Positions 23,486 through 34,002 of a stretch of 42,489 bases of DNA are shown here, piece after piece. Position 1 is the first letter of the stretch. Every line of letters starts with the position of its first letter. The notes under the pieces were generated by a model that worked only from the letters and a program-made list of their open reading frames with translations, did not search any database and was not told the DNA's origin. A program made the translations under genes and the position numbers. Source of the DNA: Smittium culicis (lineage: Eukaryota > Kickxellomycota > Harpellomycetes > Harpellales > Legeriomycetaceae); assembly GCA_001970855.1 (NCBI GenBank), contig LSSN01000020.1:1-42489 (forward strand). The letters run 5' to 3'.

Positions 23486-23973
23486 AACTCGTACAACCCT
23501 CTTTTATCGCCCTTCACCAAAACCCATTTCGCCCTTTATCCACACATCTCACACCACCAGTGCCTGTTTTCCCTTTCTTCTCTTTTTTGAATTTTCAAAA
23601 AAATAAAAAGATTGATTGTTTTATGTACTATGTATAATAGAAATCATTAATCAAAATAAAACAAAAGATATAGAGTACATATTCTTTTTAAAAGATGCAT
23701 AAAAAAACCCTATTTTTGAAGTACATAAACTTGTAGATATTTAATTAAAGTTATTACCAGTTTTATTTTATTTTTTCCAAAATATATGATATTTTTGAGG
23801 AATAGCATAGGGAAAAATTACAATTATAAAATTAAAATATCAGTGAATCTTGTCATAAGTTTTACAACCTTTATTTATATATTATTTCTTGTGATTTAAT
23901 TAGCAGATTCTTTTTATTAGATTATTTCTTTTTTATTATACTTTAAACTATACTTTTCTTTGAAATTTTTTTT
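23486..23973. other. Convergent spacer between Myb gene and SYF1
   Basis: A 488-bp spacer with pyrimidine-rich sequence just after the Myb gene stop (23,495-23,590) and AATAAA-like signals on both strands (near 23,604 and 23,655). Nothing else is recognisable. Confidence 0.55.
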
Positions 23974-26900
23974 TTAATCGTCCATGTCCATGTCCATACC
24001 TGAGATTTCGTCTGGATTGTTGGATTTATTAGCAGAACTATTATCGAAGCCTGATCCTGATTCTAGGTCGTTAGGAACTGAAGCCTTATCAAAAGCTTTT
24101 AATAGTCCATTACTAGAAATAGAGTTATTATCCGCAGTATCAGCGTTTTCTGATTTAGACTTTTGAGATACAAGCTGTGCTGATAAGTAAGAAATATCAG
24201 TGTTGAATCTGGTCTGAATTGTTCGCTTAATTCTCAGCATTTCCTTAAATGTATCTTCATTACCGAATTGGACTTCAAATTGGTGCCACTTTTTCCAGAA
24301 ATCAGCAGAAACTCTAGGGTCTGCAAATTGTGAGCCGTATCCAAATAGAGCACGAGCTCTGTCGATTTCCCCGAGCTTTGTTTCAAGTTGAAGGTACTCC
24401 AAGCACATAGACAGAGCCTGCTGTTCGTCAGCCAATTCAGCAATCGCTTGTTCATATATTTTTCGCGTACAGTTGTCTCCTAGCAGCAAAGAAGTCTTGG
24501 AAATATAAAAGCGGTACATCTCGAATTTAGCTCCACTTGGTTGTACGGCTTGTGTTGCTCTTTCGTAGATATTTAGTGCGTTTCTAATCTGACCATGCTC
24601 TTCTTCAAATTTTCCATACAATAGAAAGAGTGGTTTGGATAGCTCTTTTGGACATCCGTTCAATGCTTGTTCAAAAAGATCTCGAGTTCTTTCCAATTTA
24701 GAAGATTTATACCTATCAATAAATGCAGTTAAATAACTATTCCACAACTCAAAAGCCACTGGGTAGCCAAATAAGCTAATTCCCTTTTCATAAACACGGA
24801 AAACTTCTTCAAAATAGCCGTGATCTTTCAAGAAATCAGTATAATTAATAATAATTTGAGGAGTCGCTATACGTAGCTGGATGATTTGGTCATATGCAGA
24901 TTTAGTTTTAGGGACATTATCGCTGCTTTCCTGTAGGTCAACGTACATTTGCCAGATAGAAATAGACTTGAAAACACGTTTTTGAGGAGCAATGTGTTCA
25001 TCACGATAGTCTACTTGGTCAGAAACTAGGCTATGGTGTTTAGTTGGAGGAGTTATGGCGCGTCCTAGAACACTTTCAGCAAGATCATAGTTATCATTAC
25101 GAATTTCCATTTCAGCATATGAGCACCATATTTTTGCAAGTTCAGAAACAGATTTAAAGTGAATTTCAGCTGCCCTTTCAAAAACTTTGCGAGATTCTTC
25201 CAAATTTTTGGAGCTTTCAAAGAAAGAGGCGTAGCTTATCCATATATCAGAAAACTCGCCTGTAGCTTTTTTGGGGTTAATCGTCGAGATTGATTTTTCG
25301 TAACAATCAATAACTTGTTTATCAGAACCATTAGCTTTGAATAGCTCAACGCGTTTTAACCACTCTTCAACTAAATGAGGATTCTGTCTCAGAACAACAC
25401 TATTAACCAAAAATGGTCTTCGTTCCATTAAATGCTCAAACCTNNNNNNNNNNNNNNNNNNNNNNNNNNNNNNNNNNNNNNNNNNNNNNNNNNNNNNNNN
25501 NNNNNNNNNNNNNNNNNNNNNNNNNNNNNNNNNNNNNNNNNNNNNNNNNNNNNNNNNNNNNNNNNNNNNNNNNNNNNNNNNNNNNNNNNNNNNNNNNNNN
25601 NNNNNNNNNNNNNNNNNNNNNNNNNNNNNNNNNNNNNNNNNNNNNNNNNNNNNNNNNNNNNNNNNNNNNNNNNNNNNNNNNNNNNNNNNNNNNNNNNNNN
25701 NNNNNNNNNNNNNNNNNNNNNNNNNNNNNNNNNNNNNNNNNNNNNNNNNNNNNNNNNNNNNNNNNNNNNNNNNNNNNNNNNNNNNNNNNNNNNNNNNNNN
25801 NNNNNNNNNNNNNNNNNNNNNNNNNNNNNNNNNNNNNNNNNNNNNNNNNNNNNNNNNNNNNNNNNNNNNNNNNNNNNNNNNNNNNNNNNNNNNNNNNNNN
25901 NNNNNNNNNNNNNNNNNNNNNNNNNNNNNNNNNNNNNNNNNNNNNNNNNNNNNNNNNNNNNNNNNNNNNNNNNNNNNNNNNNNNNNNNNNNNNNNNNNNN
26001 NNNNNNNNNNNNNNNNNNNNNNNNNNNNNNNNNNNNATTAGACGCTTCATCTTCCATAGCTCTAGTTAGTAAACTCTCTTCAAACATGGTGTAAGACTCG
26101 AATACCATTGTAAAATCGCGAACAGTCAATACCTTTTCCATAGCTTCTTCATATACATCGCGGGCTCTTTCGAATTTTCCATTTGCAATGAAAAAGGTTG
26201 CTAAACTGGTCCACATTTTCCCAGCGACGTCTTTAAAACGTCCAAAACCTTCACGTAATACTAACTCAGCGTCAAACCCAACCAAATTTTCAGGATGTTC
26301 AGTTATCAAATCACATAATCTAGTCCATAATTCATATTGAGAGATGCCCAATAGTGAATCAAATCTTTGATCGTCCAAACATTTAATTATCTGCTGTGCA
26401 GCTAAGTCGTACTTTTTATGTTTTTTAAACATTGAGATTAATTCGATTTGCTTTTCTGGATATATAGTTACGTATCGACAAATTATTTTTTCTTCGGTTA
26501 AACCACCAATTCTACGAGCAAATTTTTTATATAAAGGCCATACTTTGTTGTGTTGTGTGATTGCTAGGGCACGCAATGCTCTATCAAAAGTCCTTCTTGT
26601 TTGCGTTACTCGAGGCTGTTTCATTAAAAACTGTAGGTAATCCAACCATATTCTAGGCATCTATAAATTAATCGAAATATTAGAAAATAGCATATAAATT
26701 GTTATTAAAGGAAATAGTGGCGGGAAAATAAGGCAATGGATACAATGATCTTAGTTATAAATATAAAACTTTAAAATTACTCTGTGTAATTTTATGATTG
26801 CCCTTTCGAAGACAAAGTTAACTTTTTCGTATTTTTCTGTAGCTGATAGATAGCTTTGTTTTTCGACATCAAGCTTTCTAAAATTTAAATAAATTTTCCA

Positions 26901-27086
26901 TAATTTATAAGATCCAGGTAATAATTGTAGTGCTCTCTCGAAGACGAATACTAAACCTTCAGTGTCGCTTTTTGAGGTTTTATGATTGATGTACTGAAGC
27001 CAATTCCGTAAATTATATTGATCCATTTGGACATCCTTTTCAAAAGGAATATCAGAATCATCAATTAAGCCGTTCGTAGATTTCAT
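23974..27086 (-). CDS. SYF1: Pre-mRNA-splicing factor Syf1 (XAB2), interrupted by assembly gap
   Basis: Exon 1 is 27086-26781 (102 codons), a 120-bp GT-AG intron follows, and exon 2 starts at 26,660 (MPRIWLDYLQFLM) and runs into a block of 593 Ns at 25,444-26,036. Coding resumes at 25,443 in a different numerical frame and ends at 23,974. Syf1 is an all-helical HAT/TPR-repeat scaffold of the NineTeen complex and catalytic spliceosome. Family landmarks are present in order: LPGSYKLWKIYLNFRK, RTFDRALRALAITQH, EHLMERRPFLVNSVVLRQNP, ATPQIIINYTDFL, YFEEVFRVYEKGISLF, LFEQALNGCPKEL and GNEDTFKEMLRIKRT. It ends in an acidic DMDMDD tail. About 800 residues are visible. The frame mismatch is explained by the arbitrary N count, not by a mutation. 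Confidence 0.96.
25444..26036. other. Assembly gap (593 Ns) inside SYF1
   Basis: A single run of Ns. Flanking codons correspond to positions in XAB2 that are only about 15-20 residues apart in the human protein, so the missing coding sequence may be far shorter than the N run. Any frame crossing it is meaningless. Confidence 0.98.
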
Positions 27087-28570
27087 GATAAGTACGATCG
27101 TTAAATGTAATAAGTTTCTAAGAGGATCTCTGGTTGGATAATAGTAAGCTGTAAAAAATATTTTTTGTAAGATGAGCAAAATTAACAATATTAGTATCCC
27201 AAGGCGAGGATAAATGTGTAATAAGATTTGAATATACAGAAATTCTCGTAACCAAAAGAGGAGTAAAATATGGATATAAAATCTTTATCAACGTTTTCAG
27301 TTTTGATAGAATCTCTATTTCTCTTTATATCCTGAGCTCTTTCAGGATTCAAATAAGTCGCTTGAAAATAAACAAAAGTGTAAAATAAGAATTGATAAAA
27401 AATGATCAACTAACTTAAAAACATAAACATATGCGTTTTTTTTTTCAATTGCTTTTCTTTTCTTTTAATACCAAATTAGTCTTTACTTGATACTGGGCCA
27501 ATGAAATCTCCACAAACATACTCAAAAAAACAGAAATAAATTATTTGATATTATTGGCCAACTAAACAATAAATATAATTTTGCTTTTCTGAATCTAATA
27601 ATAAGTTCTTTTTGATCTACTATAACTCATTATTTAAATGAAATAAGGCATTCATATTTTTTTAATACTTAATAAATCTTTTGTTTAACGTTTTACATTC
27701 AATATTCAATGATATGCGCTGTATAGTATATTTTTCATCTTTTGAAAATTAGTTTATAAATAAAATAGTGTTTAAACTTTTAAATATAAATAAAACGAAA
27801 ATTCCATATAGCATACTTTGAAAGACTATTCAATTTCTACAAAACCATAAATAAAGTTAAAATTATATGATTTTAATCATGAGCCTGATTCTTCATTTAA
27901 ATCTTTATCTCATCGTGAAAATATATTAGCTCTGATAAATTTTAGCAAAATGTTGTGACAAGCTATTTTTTCAAAATTAAAATATATTATTCGATTTAAA
28001 TGTACAAATGGGAGACTCGTAGGTGAAGCAGAACTTTTTTTCTTGTAATTTTTATTTGCTAGGGCGAATTAGGTTAAACTATTAGCTATATCATATAATT
28101 TATTCGATATCATATATTTACAAAATATAAAAGTTAACCTAGAGCTAATATGCAGGAAAATTTAAATAGAAATGAATTCAGCTTCTCAAAATAATATCCC
28201 ACAAATATAATGCTCACTTAAGCGAGTCAACAAAAAAACAGCATTTTTATATATTTAATTGCTTAAAAAAAATTATATGAGTTTCCATACTTTATCAGGT
28301 TTACAAGAATTTGAGATCTCTATTATTAATATAAATTTAGGCTACTTATTTTTTGAATGCTTGGTTTATTTATATAAAAGCTAAATAGGCAAGTTCTGTT
28401 TGTTTTAATATTTTTTGGTCAAATAAAAATTATTAGTAAAACAATCTCAAAAAATAATAATAGTAGAGTAATTATCTATAAAATTTAAAAAATAAAGAAT
28501 AAAACCATTAATTTAGCTAAAAAAAAAGCGATTCTATATACCCTAAAACAAAATTTGAAGTGAATTATAT
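27087..28570. other. Spacer between TTL gene and SYF1
   Basis: A 1.5-kb AT-rich spacer holding the SYF1 promoter. CCAAT-type sites occur at about 27,499 (GGGCCAATGAAATC) and 27,547-27,561. A 72-codon minus frame at 27,191-27,409 shows no motif and is not called. A possible extension of SYF1 upstream of 27,086 is open but hydrophobic and unlike the family. Confidence 0.55.
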
Positions 28571-29938
28571 TTATATTCTTTTAAAGTTTGATCCACTCAA
28601 CTGTTTAGTAAGAACTAATTCTAAATTATCGTCGAATTTTCTATCGACATTTAGTGAATCCAAGTCCAAATCAAAGAATTCGCTAACAGCGAGATTAGAA
28701 ACCGAATCAAGGAATCCGTGAACTATATTCTGTAAGTCTTGCCCGGTTTGCTTAAAGTCGGGGTACGCGTTAGCTTCTAAAAAGAACACATTGAAATTAT
28801 CATCAACAATAAAATCTAACCCAAAAACTTCAAAACAGTTTGGCCATGGTTGGAAATTTGTTGGCTGGTTAGAAACAGCATCAAAAACTTCGCCTGTAAG
28901 CTTTTTAATTTGCGAATATATGTTTTCCAAGTCAGATATATTTATTTCATTATCTAGAGAACTGTCGGCGGAATTAGCCAAATCCCAGAATGAAAATACT
29001 ACGTTATTAGGATCAAACTCTTCGTTTTCTGTTTGAACATGTGTGTTTGTTATATGCGAAAATACATCAGCAGGGTTTTCAAAGTTCCTATCGTAAGTAC
29101 TCGACGCGAAGAGCGCAAGCATTTGCTTATAGACAAAAACTTTAATTCCTGATATCGCTGCACAGTAAGTTCTGATGTGGAACTTTCTACTACCGTAGTT
29201 TTTAAGGAGCAAAGGGTTGTCTATATACCTCTGGATAACAAATTCGCGTATTTGCGAAGCTGCTGATCCATATCCAGCTGAACTCCAGTCAATTTCCTTT
29301 TTGTCATCATGATCACTTTCTTCTTCAACTTTTTCCTCCTCATCTGTATCTTCTAATTCATCTTCAAGGATTTTTTCCAACCGCTCAAACGAATCGAAAA
29401 TATAAATCCCTGCACCTTTACTAGTCATCGAAGGCTTTAAAATAAATTTAGTAGTTTTCTTGTCTGTAATTTCGCCTGAAAAAATAGACTCGTTTTCATT
29501 TAGAGAATCACGCACTTCGAAGCATTCATCAAGCGCTTCGTCTAAATAATCAAGATCATCGAGTTCAAGAATCCAAGTCTCTGGAACTCCGGTTACAAGA
29601 ATTGAATCTGGATTCTTAGCTACATAGTGTTTTATACAGTTTGCATTTTGAGCTTTTCTAATTAGTCCTTTTCTAATACAGTAAGAGTTTGCAAATAAGG
29701 TGTCGAAATTGTGACTAGCTGGATTTGAGCTTGCTTGTAGTTTTTCAAAGGGTAAATCCTCGTATTCGAGCCAAACTAAAGATTTGACATTTTTTTCTAA
29801 ATTATCGAAATCAATGCTTTCAGTTGAATCTATAAGCTCGATGAAATCACTGTACTTTTCCAAAGTTTTTTTTAATATTTCGTGTGTATATTTCTCACTT
29901 GAATGAAAATATATTCTGGGAAGAGTGTTATTCGACAT
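28571..29938 (-). CDS. Tubulin-tyrosine ligase (TTL) domain protein
   Basis: Intronless, 455 residues, an ATP-grasp enzyme of the TTL family. Visible motifs: the ATP-binding lysine in FILKPSMTSKGAGIYIF (K168), VIQRYIDNPLLL (235-245), GSRKFHIRTYC (249-259), the metal-binding Asp in FEVFGLDFIVDD (D375) and Glu/Asn in VFFLEANAYPDF (E388, N390). A very acidic, lysine-poor loop at about 185-216 interrupts the domain. Family members ligate an amino acid to tubulin or other protein tails; fungal members are of the Pby1 TTL-domain type, whose substrate is poorly defined. The size suits a single TTL domain without an N-terminal SurE-like domain. Substrate cannot be read from sequence. Confidence 0.9.
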   Translation of the reverse strand: MSNNTLPRIYFHSSEKYTHEILKKTLEKYSDFIELIDSTESIDFDNLEKNVKSLVWLEYEDLPFEKLQASSNPASHNFDTLFANSYCIRKGLIRKAQNANCIKHYVAKNPDSILVTGVPETWILELDDLDYLDEALDECFEVRDSLNENESIFSGEITDKKTTKFILKPSMTSKGAGIYIFDSFERLEKILEDELEDTDEEEKVEEESDHDDKKEIDWSSAGYGSAASQIREFVIQRYIDNPLLLKNYGSRKFHIRTYCAAISGIKVFVYKQMLALFASSTYDRNFENPADVFSHITNTHVQTENEEFDPNNVVFSFWDLANSADSSLDNEINISDLENIYSQIKKLTGEVFDAVSNQPTNFQPWPNCFEVFGLDFIVDDNFNVFFLEANAYPDFKQTGQDLQNIVHGFLDSVSNLAVSEFFDLDLDSLNVDRKFDDNLELVLTKQLSGSNFKRI

Positions 29939-30639
29939 TCTTAAAATTTGGTTTAATATGAATATATTCTAAAAGTGATAATTTATTTAGGAATAAAAAA
30001 TACTGCCAGTTCAATAATAACTTTTTAGATTAAGGCCTTTTTTTTAACCATACCAAAAATTTTGATCAACCCTTACAGTGATTCAAATAAACAATTCTAT
30101 TGCTAATTCGCGCATGTTTTTTATATCAATTTGTGTTTGGTGAATTGAAACAATATACCTGCCAATTATAATAGCCTGATATCAAGCCATTTTAATAAAA
30201 AAAACCATCGATATTTTCAAAAATAAGTATAACTGTACTCACAGAATTTGCATAAAATTTTATACCATAGCTTGTATTAATAAAAAGATATGAAATTTAA
30301 AGTGAAAAAATTCAAATTATATTGAGAATAAAGCTTGCCTTACGCTTCAGGGATATATTAGATATGTATAAACTGTTGAATTCAAAATATGTAAATCTTG
30401 CTAAATAATTATTAACATTGATAACACAAGATTTTATATATTCACAATTTGATGCTGTTCACAATTTACTTGATGTAGATCAGTATTATTAATAACCGAC
30501 TGTGGTATAAGAACTAAAGTGGTGAACTATTCTGAGCAATCTATACTAAATTCATTAAAAACTTTACATATTTCTCTACTGAAGATAAAAAAAGCAACAT
30601 TCAGAGATTATACGTTAAGCTTTTCCTGAAAATCACAAC

Positions 30640-31008
30640 CTAGAAACATGATCGATCAACTCTTTCAATGCAATCTTATTTAATCTATGTGCAATTACGC
30701 AGCGTTCGACAGTCAAATGGGCAGTAGTCATATATTAGCTTGCAGAATGTAAGACAGGCTGACAATTCCATCGATTGGATATGAGCATATTTATTAGTAG
30801 ACCTGTTAGACTTATGCTATGTTTAGGTGCTCAACGACATCAATAAATTATATTTTGTATAAAAGTGCTTAGTTACAAGACCTCTTGTAACTTCAGTAAC
30901 TCAATCTACTTGAAGATGTGCCTAGGGTGGAACTTCCGGTTAGTGAATTGGACTCAATTCCCTTTAGGTACGCAGCCGATAGTTCGACAGAGGAATTTGT
31001 TTGCATTT
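30640..31008 (-). other. GC-raised locus, candidate small or decayed gene
   Basis: On the minus strand, ATG at about 31,005 opens a 37-codon frame with a coding-like start (MQTNSSVELSAAYLKGIE) ending in TGA near 30,895. Further down, ATG near 30,732 opens MTTAHLTVERCVIAH and continues RLNKIALKELIDHVS to a possible GT donor near 30,643; splicing to an AG near 30,583 would add about 15 residues before a stop. I could not join the two pieces with convincing splice sites. It may be a short intron-rich gene, a decayed gene or a non-coding RNA. An inverted repeat GTTACAAGA-CC-TCTTGTAAC lies at 30,872-30,891 between them. Confidence 0.35.
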
Positions 31009-31868
31009 TGATATTAACAGTTTAACGAATTGCACCAAATTTACTAATTTTAGTTTATTTAACTGCAAATGTTCTAATTTAGTTAAAATATCAATAAAAT
31101 CTCAAGTTTAAAACAATTTACATCCAGATTTAATATAATCGTCATAAATCCAATCTGATGTTTTTATCTGGTTTTTACTTGCTTTTGCTATATAGAATTG
31201 AAATTTTTTTTACTATCACTTTTTTAAGAGAAATAATGTGAAGAATCTAAAGATAAATATTATTTATTAATAAAAAATACCGTAAGACGATTTTAAAGAG
31301 TCAAAAATATCCTATCGATCACCAAAGATTTATACATCAATTAAAGCTAAAATTAATACAAGTATAATAAAATAACTTTATACTTAAATAAATTTAGCAC
31401 TGTAATTAACCAGTCCCAGAGAGGGGGCCATATTTCTTATTTTTTGGTAAAAAAAATATAATTGAAGAGATCTAATTGAAATCCGAATCTCTACAACGCA
31501 CTAGTTATCTTAGCCTAAATAAAATTTGTATTGATATAGAAAAAAGATAAATATATTAGATAGTTATAACTTATGAACCTTTTATTTTGGAATATAATAT
31601 TTCTTGTTTAAATATATAATTGAATATATTCGTTAACCGATATACATTATGGTAAAAAATAATAACATATTTAAATTTTAATTGTCTTTAAAGTTTAAAA
31701 GGTATCAAATAATAGTTTCAAAAAATTATAAAGAAATCTATTACCGGTAAAAAAAAAGTCAAATAAATGCTAACCAAATTGGTATTATTTAAATAATAGT
31801 TTTAAATGTAAAAAAAAAAAGACAAACGAATGGCATATAATAAAAAATTCTTTTTATAGTTTCTGATA

Positions 31869-32117
31869 TTGGAAATTCTTTACGAATAGGGCGCTTTTAG
31901 GCATATTGAGCTAATATGTATGAAATTTGATATTTAATTTAATATCCAGTTAAAAAAATCTAATATCTTTTTAGTAAATAATACTTTTAAAATGAAATAA
32001 ATTAATAGAAAAGCTAAAGTGTCTTTCAGATTGTGCCAGTAATGATTTTAACTTTAAAATAATCGCCTCAATAATTATAACCTGCAACAAAGTGCTTTCC
32101 TCGCTTCGAATCCCCCA
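31869..32117. mobile_element. TGGG-type MITE copy d (about 249 bp)
   Basis: The right end, CAACAAAGTGCTTTCCTCGC then TTCGAATCCCCCA, is the inverse of copy a's left end and is followed by TA. The left end, TATTGGAAATTCTTTACGAA, matches the other terminus (TATGGGCATTTCTTTATGAA). Non-coding. Confidence 0.7.
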
Positions 32118-32465
32118 TATTATAAATGAATTATACAGAGTTGCAAAAAAATAACGTATGTTGTAAATTTGCGAAATTAAAGATATTTGATATAATGTAA
32201 ACTAGTGACTAGAGTCTCTAAGCATTAAAATTTAATATCAAAGATACTCAATAAATGTATTCTAAATTTTAAGGTAATATTATCAGAGCTAAAGACAGTG
32301 ACGAGAATAGCGAAATTAAAATGGATTATATATTATTTTTGAGCAATGGAAGGTCATATTATTTATTTCAAATACTAGCACCACCATAAGTTTAAAAATA
32401 AATTCAGTAAAATATATAAAAATAGAAAGGGATTTCAGAAGGCTCATAAAAAATATAACAAGTTT

Positions 32466-33103
32466 CTAAGGAGAAATCTTGCCCATATATTCTGCAGAGT
32501 TTTTTTTCGTTTCATTCACCTTAACTTTGTACAACTTCTCGCCAAATACTGGAAATAGCTGTTCCCAAACAAATACACAGATATTTTCAACAGTACTGAT
32601 ACATATTAGAAATTTATAATAAAAAAGAATTATACGTTAATAAAATAAGTCAATCTAAAGGCACGTTTTATATATAATACTCCATATATAGAAAATTAAA
32701 TCGATTTTAGAAATGCCTGTTTACCTGGGTGTACTTTTAAAAAACTCTACATCTAAATCCTATAATTTTATTAAAGCGTTAGGTTGGTTTTAATAATTTA
32801 ACGATATTTTGAAGCTTTATACTAGATTAATCTTACTAGATTCTTGTGGTCAACTAAGTCAAGCACACGAAATTTAATTTCTTTCTTCAATATGGCTAGA
32901 TCAATGCACATTCCAGTTATAGGATCTATCTCGCCCTTTATTGTTACTTTTAGTTCATAATTATGACCATGTGAATTTACATGGTTACATTTCCCATAAA
33001 TTTGTTTATTCTGTTCATCGCTGAAATTGATCGAGTTCAATCTATGGGCAGAGCTGAAGCTTTCTTTTCGCGAAAAAGTTACTGTACGTATATCTTGGGT
33101 CAT
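32466..33103 (-). CDS. 6-pyruvoyl tetrahydropterin synthase (PTPS) family, three exons
   Basis: Proposed exons: 33103-32837, 32759-32725 (only 35 nt) and 32595-32466, GT-AG, in frame to 143 residues, the usual PTPS length. The family converts 7,8-dihydroneopterin triphosphate to 6-pyruvoyl tetrahydropterin in tetrahydrobiopterin synthesis. Zinc ligands are His20 (SSAHRL), His45 and His47 (SHGHNYEL); the catalytic Cys39 is present with C-x5-H spacing, as is VDHKNLDLDV (Asp85-His86), the TVEN...FVW motif and YKVKVNET near the end. The family also includes QueD-like and other activities, but the catalytic Cys and sequence favour the eukaryotic PTPS type. Many fungi lack it. The MSH-type start is ordinary; no targeting signal is seen. 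Confidence 0.94.
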
Positions 33104-33234
33104 TAAAAATTAATTTAAAATCGGCTAATTTCTCGTACTTATAAGATTGTTAAATTTGTAGTTTTTTTATTTTTGGCTATTCAAGATATAATTATAAGAT
33201 GAAGGTATACTTATATATTAAAACATCAAATAAA
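33104..33234. other. PTPS upstream region
   Basis: A 131-bp AT-rich stretch between the PTPS ATG and the first downstream-lying MITE; the PTPS promoter is either here or inside that MITE. Confidence 0.5.
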
Positions 33235-33421
33235 CCTTTTCCTATCCAAAACACTTGAAAAAAAATTATTTTGTTTATTTGATTATTACTAATAAGTAAA
33301 CTAATTATTATCTGATATAGTACAATAAGCCAATTCTATTATAGGCCTCGCAGTTATAGTATAATAGCTGAATACGGTTGGTTATATTTAGATCAAAAAC
33401 GATCTACAATCAGCGAAAGGG
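33235..33421. mobile_element. piggyBac-like MITE copy 4 (187 bp)
   Basis: The left end, CCTTTTCCTATCCAAAACAC followed by TTGAAAAAAAATT, is type A. The right end, GATCTACAATCAGCGAAAGGG then TTAA, is type B. The left flank TAAA is one change from TTAA. It ends about 130 bp upstream of the PTPS start codon. Confidence 0.72.
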
Positions 33422-34002
33422 TTAATTAAGTAATTTGCAAAGAGTTGACGGCAGTTCCAAGACGTTATTAAAAGCTAATCGATCACATGATTATGTCTGG
33501 TTTAAAAGTCGTCCATTGGCAGAATATCACTGCCCAAGTTTTATAAAAATCTTCCTGTATTTAGCGAATGATTGTTTTATATAAAATAAAATATGCTTAT
33601 CTGGCTAATAATGAGCGCTCTTTTTTCTTGGTTGATAAGTGATAGGCTGTTTTCCACAATTGACTGATGTATTTTCCAAATGGATGATTCTGAATGAAGA
33701 GCTCTGTTGCAACTTGAATTTATTGGCATGAATACTAATTAAGCGTTAATATTATTGGAGGAGCTGAAAATAAATTTTGATTTTTCTCCCTCCATAATTT
33801 CATTTTAACCCTTTCCTGTCCAACACCATTTGAAAAAATGAATTTATTGATTCGTTTGTGATTTATAATAAAAAATTGTTATTTGGTAATATTCTATTCT
33901 ATACCATTTATTGACTGATTCTTGGAATTAAATTATTTTTGCTTTATTCAGTTTTCTAAATTTTGTAGATCGAAAACAGTCTACCGCGTAGGAAAGGGTT
34001 AA
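33422..34002. other. Spacer with a TGGG-type MITE end (copy e)
   Basis: At 33,681 TGGATGATTCTGAATGAAGA then GCTCTGTTGCAAC matches the left end of the TGGG-type family, and AATATTATTGGAGGAGCTG near 33,749 matches its interior. The other end is absent; the copy appears to be cut off where a TTAA-type MITE starts at 33,809. The rest is unremarkable. Confidence 0.55.
33809..33998. mobile_element. piggyBac-like MITE copy 5, perfect TTAA flanks (190 bp)
   Basis: The element begins CCCTTTCCTGTCCAACACCA and ends TCTACCGCGTAGGAAAGGG. An exact TTAA lies on both sides (33,805-08 and 33,999-34,002). Type A left end, type B right end; the interior word GGAATTAAA is the inverse of the TTTAATTCC word in copy 7. 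It is the cleanest copy in the window and defines the family's limits. Non-coding. Confidence 0.85.

Larger units (their letters stand above)
29939..32465. other. Intergenic region between PTPS and TTL genes
   Basis: A 2.5-kb spacer. The stretch 30,600-31,020 is clearly richer in GC than its surroundings and has short coding-like frames (listed separately). A TGGG-type MITE (d) occupies 31,869-32,117. The rest is AT-rich without a supported feature. Confidence 0.6.

Noticed and set aside
25413..26094. Long open frames across the N block on both strands
   Set aside because: They exist only because Ns contain no stop codons; only the minus-strand SYF1 flanks are real.
30722..30733. CAGTAGTCATAT, resembling the 5' end of 18S rRNA
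   Set aside because: Similarity stops after 12 bases on both sides; there is no rRNA context.
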